A stretch of 64,000 nucleotides of DNA, taken from the NCBI RefSeq assembly GCF_001544495.1, contig NZ_FCNZ02000022.1, forward strand, positions 37,459-101,458, in the 5' to 3' direction. The notes below the pieces were generated by a model that did not search any database, was not told the DNA's origin, and saw only the letters and a list, made by a program, of their open reading frames with translations. Each line of letters opens with the position of its first letter. Position 1 is the first letter of the stretch. Positions 8,207 through 15,931 of this stretch are shown here, piece after piece. The DNA comes from Caballeronia telluris (GTDB taxonomy: Bacteria; Pseudomonadota; Gammaproteobacteria; Burkholderiales; Burkholderiaceae). Position numbers and translations under genes: made by a program.

Positions 8207-9967
8207 ATGCACCACGCGATCGGCTTCATTCAGGATCTGGCAGTGATCATGGCCATCGCGGGCGTCGTAACGGTGCTGTTCCATCGCCTGAAGCAGCCGG
8301 TCGTGCTCGGCTACATCGTGGCGGGTGTCATCATCGGGCCGTACACGCCGCCGTTCCAGCTGATCCACGACGAAGCCACGATCCAGACGCTCGGCGAACT
8401 CGGCGTGGTGTTCCTGATGTTTTCGCTCGGGCTGGAATTCAGCCTGCGCAAGCTCTTCAAGGTCGGTGCGACGGCGTTCGTCGCGGCGCTTTCCGAAATC
8501 GTGCTGATGATCTGGCTCGGCTACGAGATCGGCCGCTGGTTCGGCTGGAACGCGATGGATTCGCTGTTTCTGGGCGCGATGCTCGCCATCTCCTCGACGA
8601 CGATCATCGTCAAGGCGCTCTCCGAACTCGGCATGAAAGGCGAGGGCTTCGCGCAACTCATTTTCGGCATCTTGATCGTCGAGGACATTCTCGCGATCGC
8701 GATGCTCGTGCTGCTGTCGGGCATCGCACAGACGGGTTCGGTGAGCGCGGGCGTCGCGTTCACGACGCTTGGGTCTTTGCTGCTCTTCATGACGGTCTCG
8801 CTCGTGGTCGGCATTCTGATCGTGCCACGCGCGCTCGATTACGTCGCGCGCGCGAAAAGCGACGAGATGCTGCTCGTCACCGTGCTCGGCTTCTGTTTCG
8901 GCTTTTGCCTGCTCGTCGTGAAGCTCGACTACAGCATCGCGCTCGGCGCGTTCCTGATCGGCGCGATCATGGCCGAGGCACGCAGCCTGCATCGCATCGA
9001 AAAGCTGATTGCGCCGGTGCGCGACATGTTCTCGGCGATCTTTTTCGTGACCATCGGCCTCCTGCTCAATCCGGCCGTGCTGATCGACTACGCGTGGCCG
9101 ATCGCGGTGATCACCGTCGCGGTCGTGGTCGGCAAGATCGTGTCGTGCGGGCTCGGCACGTTCCTCGCGGGCAAGGACGGCCGCACGTCGATGCGCGTCG
9201 GCATGAGCGTCGCGCAGATCGGCGAGTTCTCGTTCATCATCGCGTCGCTCGGGTTGTCGCTGAAGGTGACGAGCCCTTTTCTCTATCCGATCGCGGTCGC
9301 CGTCTCCGCGCTGACGACGCTCTTCACGCCCTACCTGATCCGCGCTGCCGATCCGATCACGATGCGCCTCGCGCGCTCGATGCCCGTGCCGCTCGCCAAC
9401 ACGTTCGGGTTGTATTCGCAGTGGCTCGCGAGCATCGGCCCGGATTCGGGCGGGCCGACCCTCTTCAGCATGACGCGGCGGATCGTGGTGCAGATCGCCG
9501 TGAACCTCGCGCTCGTCGCCGCGATCTTCCTGGGCGCATCGTACTCGGCGCCGTACGCGACGGAGTATCTGTCGCGCTGGCTGCAAACCGACGACATGCA
9601 ACGCGTCGTCTTGTGGAGCGCGGCGCTCGCTGTCTCCATGCCGTTTCTCGTCGCGGTCTATCGCAAGCTCGATTCGCTCGCGCTGTTGCTCGCCGAGGTG
9701 AGCGTGCAGCCGGCGAAGGCGGGGCGTTTCACGAGCGCGATCCGCTCGGCGATCTCCGGGCTGATTCCGATCGTCGCGATGTTCGGCGTGTTTTTGCTGG
9801 TGGCGGCGCTCTCGGGCGCGATCCTGCCGCCGTTCGGGCTGATGATCGCGGTCCTGCTTTGCGCGGCCCTGTTGCTCACGGTATTGTGGCGCTGGTGCGT
9901 GAAGATTCACGCGACGATGCAGATCGCATTGCGCGAGACCTTCGAGGAACCGCGCGATCATTCCTGA
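8207..9967 (+). CDS. CPA2-family monovalent cation:proton antiporter
   Basis: 586 residues. The N-terminal 380 residues form the Na+/H+ exchanger (KefB/GerN-like) domain with about 12 hydrophobic helices. The first half contains QPVVLGYIVAGVIIGP, LGVVFLMFSLGLEFS and ILIVEDILAIAML with the conserved acidic residues. Past residue 400 there are further membrane helices and a short basic tail, but no TrkA-N (RCK) nucleotide-binding domain. It probably exchanges K+ or Na+ for protons across the inner membrane. ATG at 8207 is preceded by AAGGA at a good distance. It is not obviously co-regulated with its neighbours. Confidence 0.88.
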   Translation: MHHAIGFIQDLAVIMAIAGVVTVLFHRLKQPVVLGYIVAGVIIGPYTPPFQLIHDEATIQTLGELGVVFLMFSLGLEFSLRKLFKVGATAFVAALSEIVLMIWLGYEIGRWFGWNAMDSLFLGAMLAISSTTIIVKALSELGMKGEGFAQLIFGILIVEDILAIAMLVLLSGIAQTGSVSAGVAFTTLGSLLLFMTVSLVVGILIVPRALDYVARAKSDEMLLVTVLGFCFGFCLLVVKLDYSIALGAFLIGAIMAEARSLHRIEKLIAPVRDMFSAIFFVTIGLLLNPAVLIDYAWPIAVITVAVVVGKIVSCGLGTFLAGKDGRTSMRVGMSVAQIGEFSFIIASLGLSLKVTSPFLYPIAVAVSALTTLFTPYLIRAADPITMRLARSMPVPLANTFGLYSQWLASIGPDSGGPTLFSMTRRIVVQIAVNLALVAAIFLGASYSAPYATEYLSRWLQTDDMQRVVLWSAALAVSMPFLVAVYRKLDSLALLLAEVSVQPAKAGRFTSAIRSAISGLIPIVAMFGVFLLVAALSGAILPPFGLMIAVLLCAALLLTVLWRWCVKIHATMQIALRETFEEPRDHS

Positions 9968-10102
9968 TTCTCTTCTCAGGTTCTCGATTCGTTCAGTTCA
10001 AGCAATAATGTGAGCAATTGTTTGATGGTTTGCCGCGTCCGGACCAGAGGCGGATAATCAAATTCTGTCCATTCTCACAGCGCTTCATGCGCCTGAAACG
10101 GA

Positions 10103-11470
10103 ATGAGCGAAAACAAAACGCCTGACGCCGGCCCCGCCGGCATTCAATCTTCTTCCGGCACCGCCGCATCGTCGGCCGGCGCCGACAGCAAAGCGGCTTC
10201 GTCCGCTGCATCTGCTACTGGCTCCCAGGCGAGCGCCGCCGAGCGCGCATCGACCGACCAGCCCGCGAGCGCCTCCAACGTCGAACCCGTCGACAAGGCC
10301 GCCGCCCAGCGCGCGGATGCGCGCGAGGCGCGGGCGTCGGCGGCGAGCGCGACGGCCGCGCAAGAGGCGGCCGCCCGCGCGGTCGGATCGACGTCGGCGA
10401 AGGCGAGTCTCGCGGCAAACGTCGAATCGGCGACCGAAGCCGAAGCCGCCCTCGCCGCCGGGGAAGGCGACACCATCGACATGCCCGCGACCACCGCATC
10501 GCCGCGCGCGCTGCCGCCGGAATTCAGCTCGACGCCCGACATCACCGCCGCCAACCCGCCGCCGCCGATTCCGCCCGAAGCGCAGGCGCCGCCCGCGTAT
10601 CTGCGCAAGACGGATTCGGCGTGGTCGGTGTTCGGCCGCGTGATCGCGGCGCGCACGCGTCAGCTCTTCGATCGCGCCGGGCAGCGGATCACGCAGCGCA
10701 CGTTGCGCATCGGCGTGTCGGCGCGGATCTTTCACCCGGAGCCGGGCGCGAAAGGCCTGCGCGGCAAGACGCTGCAATATCTGGAGGAATCGATCGCGCA
10801 CTGGGTCATGTCGCGCGACGTGCTCGTGTTCATGATCCCGACGGTCGGCCATCAGGGCATGCTGCATCCGAGCAACATTCGTCTGCGCGACTACGCGAAG
10901 CATCTCGACGGCCTGCTGCTGCAAGGCGGCGCCGACGTCTCGCCGCAGTCCTACGAGGAAGCGGCGACGCGTCCCGAATGGCCCGGCGACCGAGTGCGCG
11001 ACATGTACGAGCTGGAACTGCTGCACGAGTTCATCGAGTCGGGCAAGCCCGTGCTCGGCGTGTGCCGCGGCTGCCAGCTGATCAACGTCGCGTTCGGCGG
11101 GACGCTGTATCAGGACATCGCCACCGATGTTCCGACCGCGGGCATCCACGTCAACGAGCAATACGACCAGCACCGCCACTCGATCCGCTTTCCCGACGGC
11201 TCGACGCTCGCGAACATGTTTCCGGGACGCCGCGACGCCATCGTGAACTCGATCCACCACCAGGCGGTGCGGACCATCGGGCGCGATCTGAACATCGAAG
11301 CGGTGTCGGCGTCGGACGGGATCATCGAGGCCGTGCGCTACCGGCGCGCGCCGTTCGTGGTCGGCGTGCAGTGGCATCCGGAGTTCCATCGCGCGGGCGG
11401 CGAGGAATTGCTTGACTGCACGCCGCTCCTCGATACGTTCCTGCGCGTCGCGCGGGAAACGCGGTTCTAG
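10103..11470 (+). CDS. Class I glutamine amidotransferase-like gamma-glutamyl-GABA hydrolase with Ala-rich N-terminal extension
   Basis: 455 residues in two parts. Residues 1 to about 200 are rich in Ala and Ser with Pro-rich stretches (NPPPPIPPEAQ near 151) and look disordered. Residues 201-450 form a peptidase C26/PuuD-like amidotransferase domain: LLLQGGADVSP (about 271), the nucleophile elbow GVCRGCQ with Cys321, and WHPEF with the catalytic His-x-Glu near residue 426. PuuD-type enzymes cleave gamma-glutamyl bonds in polyamine or related catabolism. The catalytic domain alone matches normal PuuD length, so the extension is the unusual part. No putrescine genes are nearby; the substrate is unknown. 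A strong bidirectional hairpin follows. Confidence 0.85.
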   Translation: MSENKTPDAGPAGIQSSSGTAASSAGADSKAASSAASATGSQASAAERASTDQPASASNVEPVDKAAAQRADAREARASAASATAAQEAAARAVGSTSAKASLAANVESATEAEAALAAGEGDTIDMPATTASPRALPPEFSSTPDITAANPPPPIPPEAQAPPAYLRKTDSAWSVFGRVIAARTRQLFDRAGQRITQRTLRIGVSARIFHPEPGAKGLRGKTLQYLEESIAHWVMSRDVLVFMIPTVGHQGMLHPSNIRLRDYAKHLDGLLLQGGADVSPQSYEEAATRPEWPGDRVRDMYELELLHEFIESGKPVLGVCRGCQLINVAFGGTLYQDIATDVPTAGIHVNEQYDQHRHSIRFPDGSTLANMFPGRRDAIVNSIHHQAVRTIGRDLNIEAVSASDGIIEAVRYRRAPFVVGVQWHPEFHRAGGEELLDCTPLLDTFLRVARETRF

Positions 11471-11493
11471 CAACGCGATTGCAGCACCGTTGA

Positions 11494-11531
11494 AAAGCAG
11501 AAAGCCCGCTTGCATGCGGGCTTTCTGCTTT
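11494..11531. terminator. Bidirectional terminator between convergent genes
   Basis: A 16-bp perfect stem (AAAGCAGAAAGCCCGC at 11494-11509, its complement at 11516-11531) has a six-base loop. It lies between two convergent genes, 24 bp from either stop codon, and has A/T-rich ends that could work in both directions. Confidence 0.85.
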
Positions 11532-11554
11532 CCTGCGATCGGGAACGGAACGGC

Positions 11555-12271
11555 TCAGCGCTCCGACGCGCCGAGCGAAGGCAAGCCGGACTCCGTCTGA
11601 CGCTGAAGCTGCTCGACCTGCAACTGCAACGCGCGCAACTTGCGTTCGGCTGTGAGCTTGTCGCCCTGAAGCGTCGCCGATTCCGCCTGCAACTGCTGCT
11701 GCCGCTGCGAGACTTCGTTGTCCTGCGCCCGCGCGATCGACAGATCGGCGGAAAGGCGTTTCGCGCGGTCGTCGGAGACGGCGATCACGCGTTCCAGCAG
11801 CGCCTTCTGCGCCTGCAACTGCATGCGGCGAATCTCGTTTTCCGCCAGATCGTAGCTCTTGCGCGCGAACTGGGCGTAGACCGTATCGGCGCGGACGTCG
11901 TCCTGGGTCTTCACGACGCGCCAGAAGCGCTTGTCCTGAAAGAGCGCGACGTAATACACCATCTCCTGCGGATAGAAGAAGAGCGTCGCGCCGTAGCTGC
12001 CGTTGTAGGTCGTCCGCAGTTCGGTGAGCTGTCCGGTCGGCACCATCTGCCTGAGTTCCGCGACGTTGCCCTGCGCCTGTGACGGGGAGAGCGCGTCGGA
12101 GAGATCGTCGACGTCGCCGGCCGGGAGCGCCGCGGGTTTCGGCGCTGTCGCGGCGCTTGCCGGGCGGGGCGCCGCGAGCAATTCGAGCGCATGCGCGGCG
12201 GGCGCGAGCGCACCGCAAAAGGCGAAGGCGACGGCAAGCGCCGCGTGCCGCAAATGAAGGGTAGACGTCAT
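11555..12271 (-). CDS. Exported coiled-coil protein, DUF2968-like
   Basis: 238 residues. The N-terminus MTSTLHLRHAALAVAFAFCGALAPAAHA is a signal peptide (cleavage near residue 29). The middle has a conserved-looking segment VAELRQMVPTGQLTELRTTYNGSYG then ATLFFYPQEMVYYVALFQDKRFWRVV. The last 110 residues are Gln/Leu/Arg-rich heptads predicted to form a coiled coil. I associate this arrangement with the Burkholderia DUF2968 family from memory; no function is known. Start ATG 12271 is chosen because the signal peptide begins there; 31 further upstream in-frame residues are Arg-rich and unlike a leader. It lies 89 bp downstream of another unknown minus-strand gene. Confidence 0.7.
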   Translation of the reverse strand: MTSTLHLRHAALAVAFAFCGALAPAAHALELLAAPRPASAATAPKPAALPAGDVDDLSDALSPSQAQGNVAELRQMVPTGQLTELRTTYNGSYGATLFFYPQEMVYYVALFQDKRFWRVVKTQDDVRADTVYAQFARKSYDLAENEIRRMQLQAQKALLERVIAVSDDRAKRLSADLSIARAQDNEVSQRQQQLQAESATLQGDKLTAERKLRALQLQVEQLQRQTESGLPSLGASER

Positions 12272-12360
12272 GGTGGCCTGGCGCCGAAAAAGTGGATGAA
12301 GCGAATGAAGGCGCGCTCGCGAGGCGGGCCGGGCGAGCGCGGATAAAAACCGTGGGCGGA

Positions 12361-13590
12361 TCACTTCATGAACTCGCCGGGCGCATCGGTGACGCGCTGC
12401 TTCGACAACTGCACGCCGGCGCTCGACGCGTTGCCCGCCTGCGCACGGCCGCGCGGTCCGGAACGGGCGAGCGAACTGTTGTCGTCGAGGGTGGGCGAAT
12501 GCTGGAGCATGTCGTACATCTCGGCGACGCTCATCGTGCGACTCGCCGGCGGCGCGGCCGGTTTGTCATCCTGATGCACGACGACCGGCACGGCCGCGCG
12601 ACGGCTGATGCGAGTCGCGTCCGCTTGCGCGTCGCGCGTCGCGGTGAGCCGATCGTGGGCGACGGCGCGCGCCGAATTCGCCGATGCATCAGCGACGCGC
12701 CGCTTGCCGCGATGCTGATCGACGCTGGCTTCGCGCGTCGCGCGCAGCGACTTCGTCGTGACATGCGATGGCGCGGGATAGACCTCGCTCGCTTTCGAGT
12801 GCGCCGCTGCGGTTTTGACTTCGCTCTTCGCCGCGATTTTCGAAGACTTTGGCAAGGCGCGGGCCCGGCTCGACGTCTTGCTGGAAAGCGACGGCACAGC
12901 GGACACGACATCGCGCGCGACGCTATTCGTGGCCTTCGCGGCGACCGGATCGGTCGCGGCCGGGAACGCGCGCGCGACGACCGGGCCTGCGCTTGCAGCA
13001 GCCATATGAAGCGCGCTTGCCGCACTGGCCGGAGCCGCGCTCACCGAAACAACCGGCGTGGCGCTTGGCGGCGCGGCATGCTCCGCAACGACCGGTGCAG
13101 CTTGCGTGGCCGGCGTGATCGCCTGCGGCTGCTCGTCGCGCTTCGGGCCGTGCTCGGTGCCGAACATGAGCCACGCGAGAGCGCCGGCGCTCGCAAGCGC
13201 GATCGCGCCTCCCGCGAGCTTCCTGCTGGCGACGCGCTTGACTGGAGGAATCGCAGAGGGGGCCGCCACGCCCGACGTGGTCGATTCGAATGGGACCGGC
13301 GACGGAGCCGCGCCCCCGGTGAGGCGCCCCAGGAGCGCGTCGAAGTCCGGGCGGGAGAGGTTGTGCCAGAGACTGGCGGGCGTGTACGAGGAAGTGGCGT
13401 CGCGGATCGTCAGCGCGCTGACATAAGCGGTCAGCAGCCTGGCGGCGTAGAACGGCACCTCGTACTCGGAGAACACGGGCCGCGCATGAACCGCCATCCA
13501 TTCGCGCCCGAAGGACGCGGCCTGATTGGCGAGTGGGTACAAGGTGGGCAAAAGCAGATCGCCTTGTACATCGATCATGGGAGCGGTCAT
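12361..13590 (-). CDS. Unknown membrane-anchored protein with Ala/Ser-rich tail
   Basis: 409 residues; I do not recognise the family. The first 100 residues look folded (FYAARLLTAYVSALTIRDA, WHNLSRPDFDALLGRLTG). A single membrane segment, KLAGGAIALASAGALAWLMF, lies at about 124-143. The remaining 265 residues are Ala/Ser/Val/Lys-rich, low in hydrophobic clusters and probably disordered, ending with a short ordered-looking stretch MSVAEMYDMLQHSPTLDD. With a cytoplasmic N-domain and one helix, the long tail would lie in the periplasm, a bitopic layout seen in cell-envelope scaffold proteins. It precedes an exported coiled-coil gene on the same strand. Confidence 0.6.
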   Translation of the reverse strand: MTAPMIDVQGDLLLPTLYPLANQAASFGREWMAVHARPVFSEYEVPFYAARLLTAYVSALTIRDATSSYTPASLWHNLSRPDFDALLGRLTGGAAPSPVPFESTTSGVAAPSAIPPVKRVASRKLAGGAIALASAGALAWLMFGTEHGPKRDEQPQAITPATQAAPVVAEHAAPPSATPVVSVSAAPASAASALHMAAASAGPVVARAFPAATDPVAAKATNSVARDVVSAVPSLSSKTSSRARALPKSSKIAAKSEVKTAAAHSKASEVYPAPSHVTTKSLRATREASVDQHRGKRRVADASANSARAVAHDRLTATRDAQADATRISRRAAVPVVVHQDDKPAAPPASRTMSVAEMYDMLQHSPTLDDNSSLARSGPRGRAQAGNASSAGVQLSKQRVTDAPGEFMK

Positions 13591-13837
13591 GGGTCTTCTC
13601 GGGTCCGAATTCGTGCGTCTTGAGTGCTCATCTTTTCATCGAGCAACCTGCACGTGCTAGCCAGATGGCTATGTGCCAGACACGGGTATCGGATGCGCAA
13701 TACCCGGAGCAGCGACGAAAGCCCGGCGATCATACGGACCGGCGAAGTCGAAAACGATAAGAATTGTCCGATTTAACTTTTTAACAAACGGCTCGGCTTG
13801 ACACGCTTCAGTCGATGCGATAAACGCGGCGCCCGTC

Positions 13838-14380
13838 TCATTCCAGCGCGAACACATAGACGAGAGACACGACGCCGATGCCGCCCATGCGATCGTCCTC
13901 GCGTGCGGCGAAGCGCCAGCCGCGCGATTCGTAGAAGCCGATCGCGGCCTGATTGCCTTCGAGCACCGACAGATGCAGCCGGCGCGCGCCGCGTTCCCGC
14001 GCCCACGCCTGTGCGGCGGCGAGCATGGCCGTGCCCGCGCCGGCGCCCTTGAATCCCGGCAGCGCATGGAGGTTGTCCACGAGAACGCTGCCGTTGGCGT
14101 CGGGATCGACGAGGCAGACGAAACCGACCGGCGCGCCGTCCAGTTCCGCGATCCACGCGATGCCTTCGCCCGCATCGATCTCTTCCATGCGTTTTATCCA
14201 GTGCGCCGTGCGCTCCGCCGGCGCTTCGTTGTCGAGGAACGTGTCGGGCAAGATGCCGCGATACGTCGCCGCCCAGCTTTGCGCGTGCATCTGTGCGATC
14301 AGCGCAGCGTCAGTGTGCGTCGCCTTGCGAAGACGTAAGAAATCAGCTTTTGGCGTATGCTTGAAGATAGACGTATGCAA
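13838..14380 (-). CDS. GNAT-family N-acetyltransferase
   Basis: 180 residues. The GNAT fold is visible as LRKATHTDAALIAQMHAQSW at the start, VGFVCLVDPDANGSVLVDNLHALP (beta4), the acetyl-CoA pyrophosphate-binding loop FKGAGAGTAMLAAAQ near residue 112, and the family ending AIGFYESRGWR. It transfers an acetyl group to an unknown amine; such single-domain enzymes often modify small molecules or protein N-termini. It is monocistronic, flanked by about 250 and 200 bases without genes. The stretch 13591-13837 upstream of the neighbour shows nothing recognisable. Confidence 0.85.
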   Translation of the reverse strand: MHTSIFKHTPKADFLRLRKATHTDAALIAQMHAQSWAATYRGILPDTFLDNEAPAERTAHWIKRMEEIDAGEGIAWIAELDGAPVGFVCLVDPDANGSVLVDNLHALPGFKGAGAGTAMLAAAQAWARERGARRLHLSVLEGNQAAIGFYESRGWRFAAREDDRMGGIGVVSLVYVFALE

Positions 14381-14584
14381 GGCAATTTTAAAGTAAAAAT
14401 GATCGAAATTAGCCGACGTTGAGGCGCGCGCAATCCGCTTGGCGGCGTTAATATTGGGCGTTCCCGGATTTCAAAAGTCCTACGGGAAAACCCTTATGTC
14501 GGCAGCCGGTGCTGCCACCGTCGACAGCGCTCGGCGGCGGCTCGTTTTCAGCAAGCACCGGCGCCGGGCCCAATCGAGAGAGTC

Positions 14585-15880
14585 ATGTCCACGTCACACC
14601 CCATTCCCGCCAACGAGTCCAAGTTCAAGACGGTGTTTCGCGTCGTCAGCGGTAACTTTCTTGAAATGTACGACTTCATGGTCTACGGCTACTACGCCTC
14701 GGCGATCGCCAAGACCTATTTTCCGAGCGGCGACGAGTTCGCCTCGCTGATGCTCGCGCTGTCCGTGTTCGGCGCGGGCTTCCTGATGCGGCCGGTCGGC
14801 GCCATCGTGCTCGGCGCGTATATCGACCACCACGGCCGGCGCAAGGGCCTCATCCTCACGCTCACGCTGATGGCGATCGGCACCGCGTGCGTCGCGCTCG
14901 TGCCGGGCTACGCGACGATCGGCGCGCTCGCGCCGATCATCGTGCTCGGCGGGCGTCTGCTGCAGGGCTTTTCGGCGGGCGTCGAACTCGGCGGCGTGTC
15001 GGTGTACCTGTCGGAGATCGCGACGAAGGGCAACAAGGGCTTCTATTGCTCGTGGCAGTCGGGCAGCCAGCAGGTCGCGGTCGTGTTCGCCGCGCTGATC
15101 GGCGTGATCATGAACCGCGTGCTGCCGCCCGAGCAGATGACCGCGTGGGGCTGGCGCGTGCCATTCCTGATCGGCTGCCTGATCGTGCCGTTTCTCTTCA
15201 TCATTCGCCGCTCGTTGCGCGAAACCGACGAGTTCCTCGCCCGCAAGCATCGTCCGAGCATGGGCGAGATCGCGAAGTCGATGGTGCAGAACTGGAACAT
15301 CGTGATCGCGGGGATGGGCATGGTCATCATGACGACCGTGTCGTTCTACATGATCACCGCCTACACGCCGACGTTCGGCAAGGAAGTGCTGAAGATGTCG
15401 GCGATCGACACGCTCGTCGTGACGGTGTGCGTCGGCTTGTCGAATCTCGTGTGGCTGCCCGTGATGGGCGCGGTGTCCGATCGCATCGGCCGTCGTCCGG
15501 TGCTGCTCGTCTTCACGATCCTCACGATCCTGACGTCGTATCCGGCCGTGCAGTGGCTCGTCGCGGACCCGTCGTTCCTGCGTCTGCTCGGCGTCGAACT
15601 GTGGCTCTCGTTCCTCTACGGCAGCTACAACGGCGCGATGGTCGTGGCGCTGACCGAAGTCATGCCGGTCGACGTGCGCACCACGGGCTTCTCGATGGCC
15701 TACAGCCTCGCGACGACCATCGGCGGCTTCACCCCTGCGATCTCGACGTACCTGATCCACGCAACCGGCAACAAGGCGGCGCCGGGCCTGTGGATGGGGC
15801 TCGCGGCGATCTGCGGCCTGGTCGCGACGCTCGTGCTGTACCGCTCGCCCGAGGCGCGCAACCAGTACAAGACGGCGTAA
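14585..15880 (+). CDS. MFS citrate/tricarballylate-type proton symporter
   Basis: 431 residues with 12 predicted helices. Diagnostic stretches are GNFLEMYDFMVYGYYA (helix 1), FLMRPVGAIVLGAYIDHHGRRKG (the metabolite:H+ symporter version of motif A), QGFSAGVELGGVSVYLSEIA and SDRIGRRPVLL. This is the CitA/TcuC/proline-betaine-like branch of metabolite:H+ symporters in the inner membrane; close relatives import citrate or tricarballylate. No tcu catabolic genes lie beside it, so the substrate is an inference. It has its own strong terminator. The 204-base stretch 14381-14584 upstream shows no recognisable element. Confidence 0.87.
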   Translation: MSTSHPIPANESKFKTVFRVVSGNFLEMYDFMVYGYYASAIAKTYFPSGDEFASLMLALSVFGAGFLMRPVGAIVLGAYIDHHGRRKGLILTLTLMAIGTACVALVPGYATIGALAPIIVLGGRLLQGFSAGVELGGVSVYLSEIATKGNKGFYCSWQSGSQQVAVVFAALIGVIMNRVLPPEQMTAWGWRVPFLIGCLIVPFLFIIRRSLRETDEFLARKHRPSMGEIAKSMVQNWNIVIAGMGMVIMTTVSFYMITAYTPTFGKEVLKMSAIDTLVVTVCVGLSNLVWLPVMGAVSDRIGRRPVLLVFTILTILTSYPAVQWLVADPSFLRLLGVELWLSFLYGSYNGAMVVALTEVMPVDVRTTGFSMAYSLATTIGGFTPAISTYLIHATGNKAAPGLWMGLAAICGLVATLVLYRSPEARNQYKTA

Positions 15881-15898
15881 CGTTCGCGCCGGCGACGA

Positions 15899-15931
15899 CC
15901 CCTCGCGCCCATCGGGCGCGAGGGGTTTTTT
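15899..15931 (+). terminator. Rho-independent terminator
   Basis: A 12-bp perfect stem, CCCCTCGCGCCC (15899-15910) with GGGCGCGAGGGG (15914-15925), is followed by six T residues. It follows the MFS symporter and touches the stop codon of the convergent TPR gene. Confidence 0.9.
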
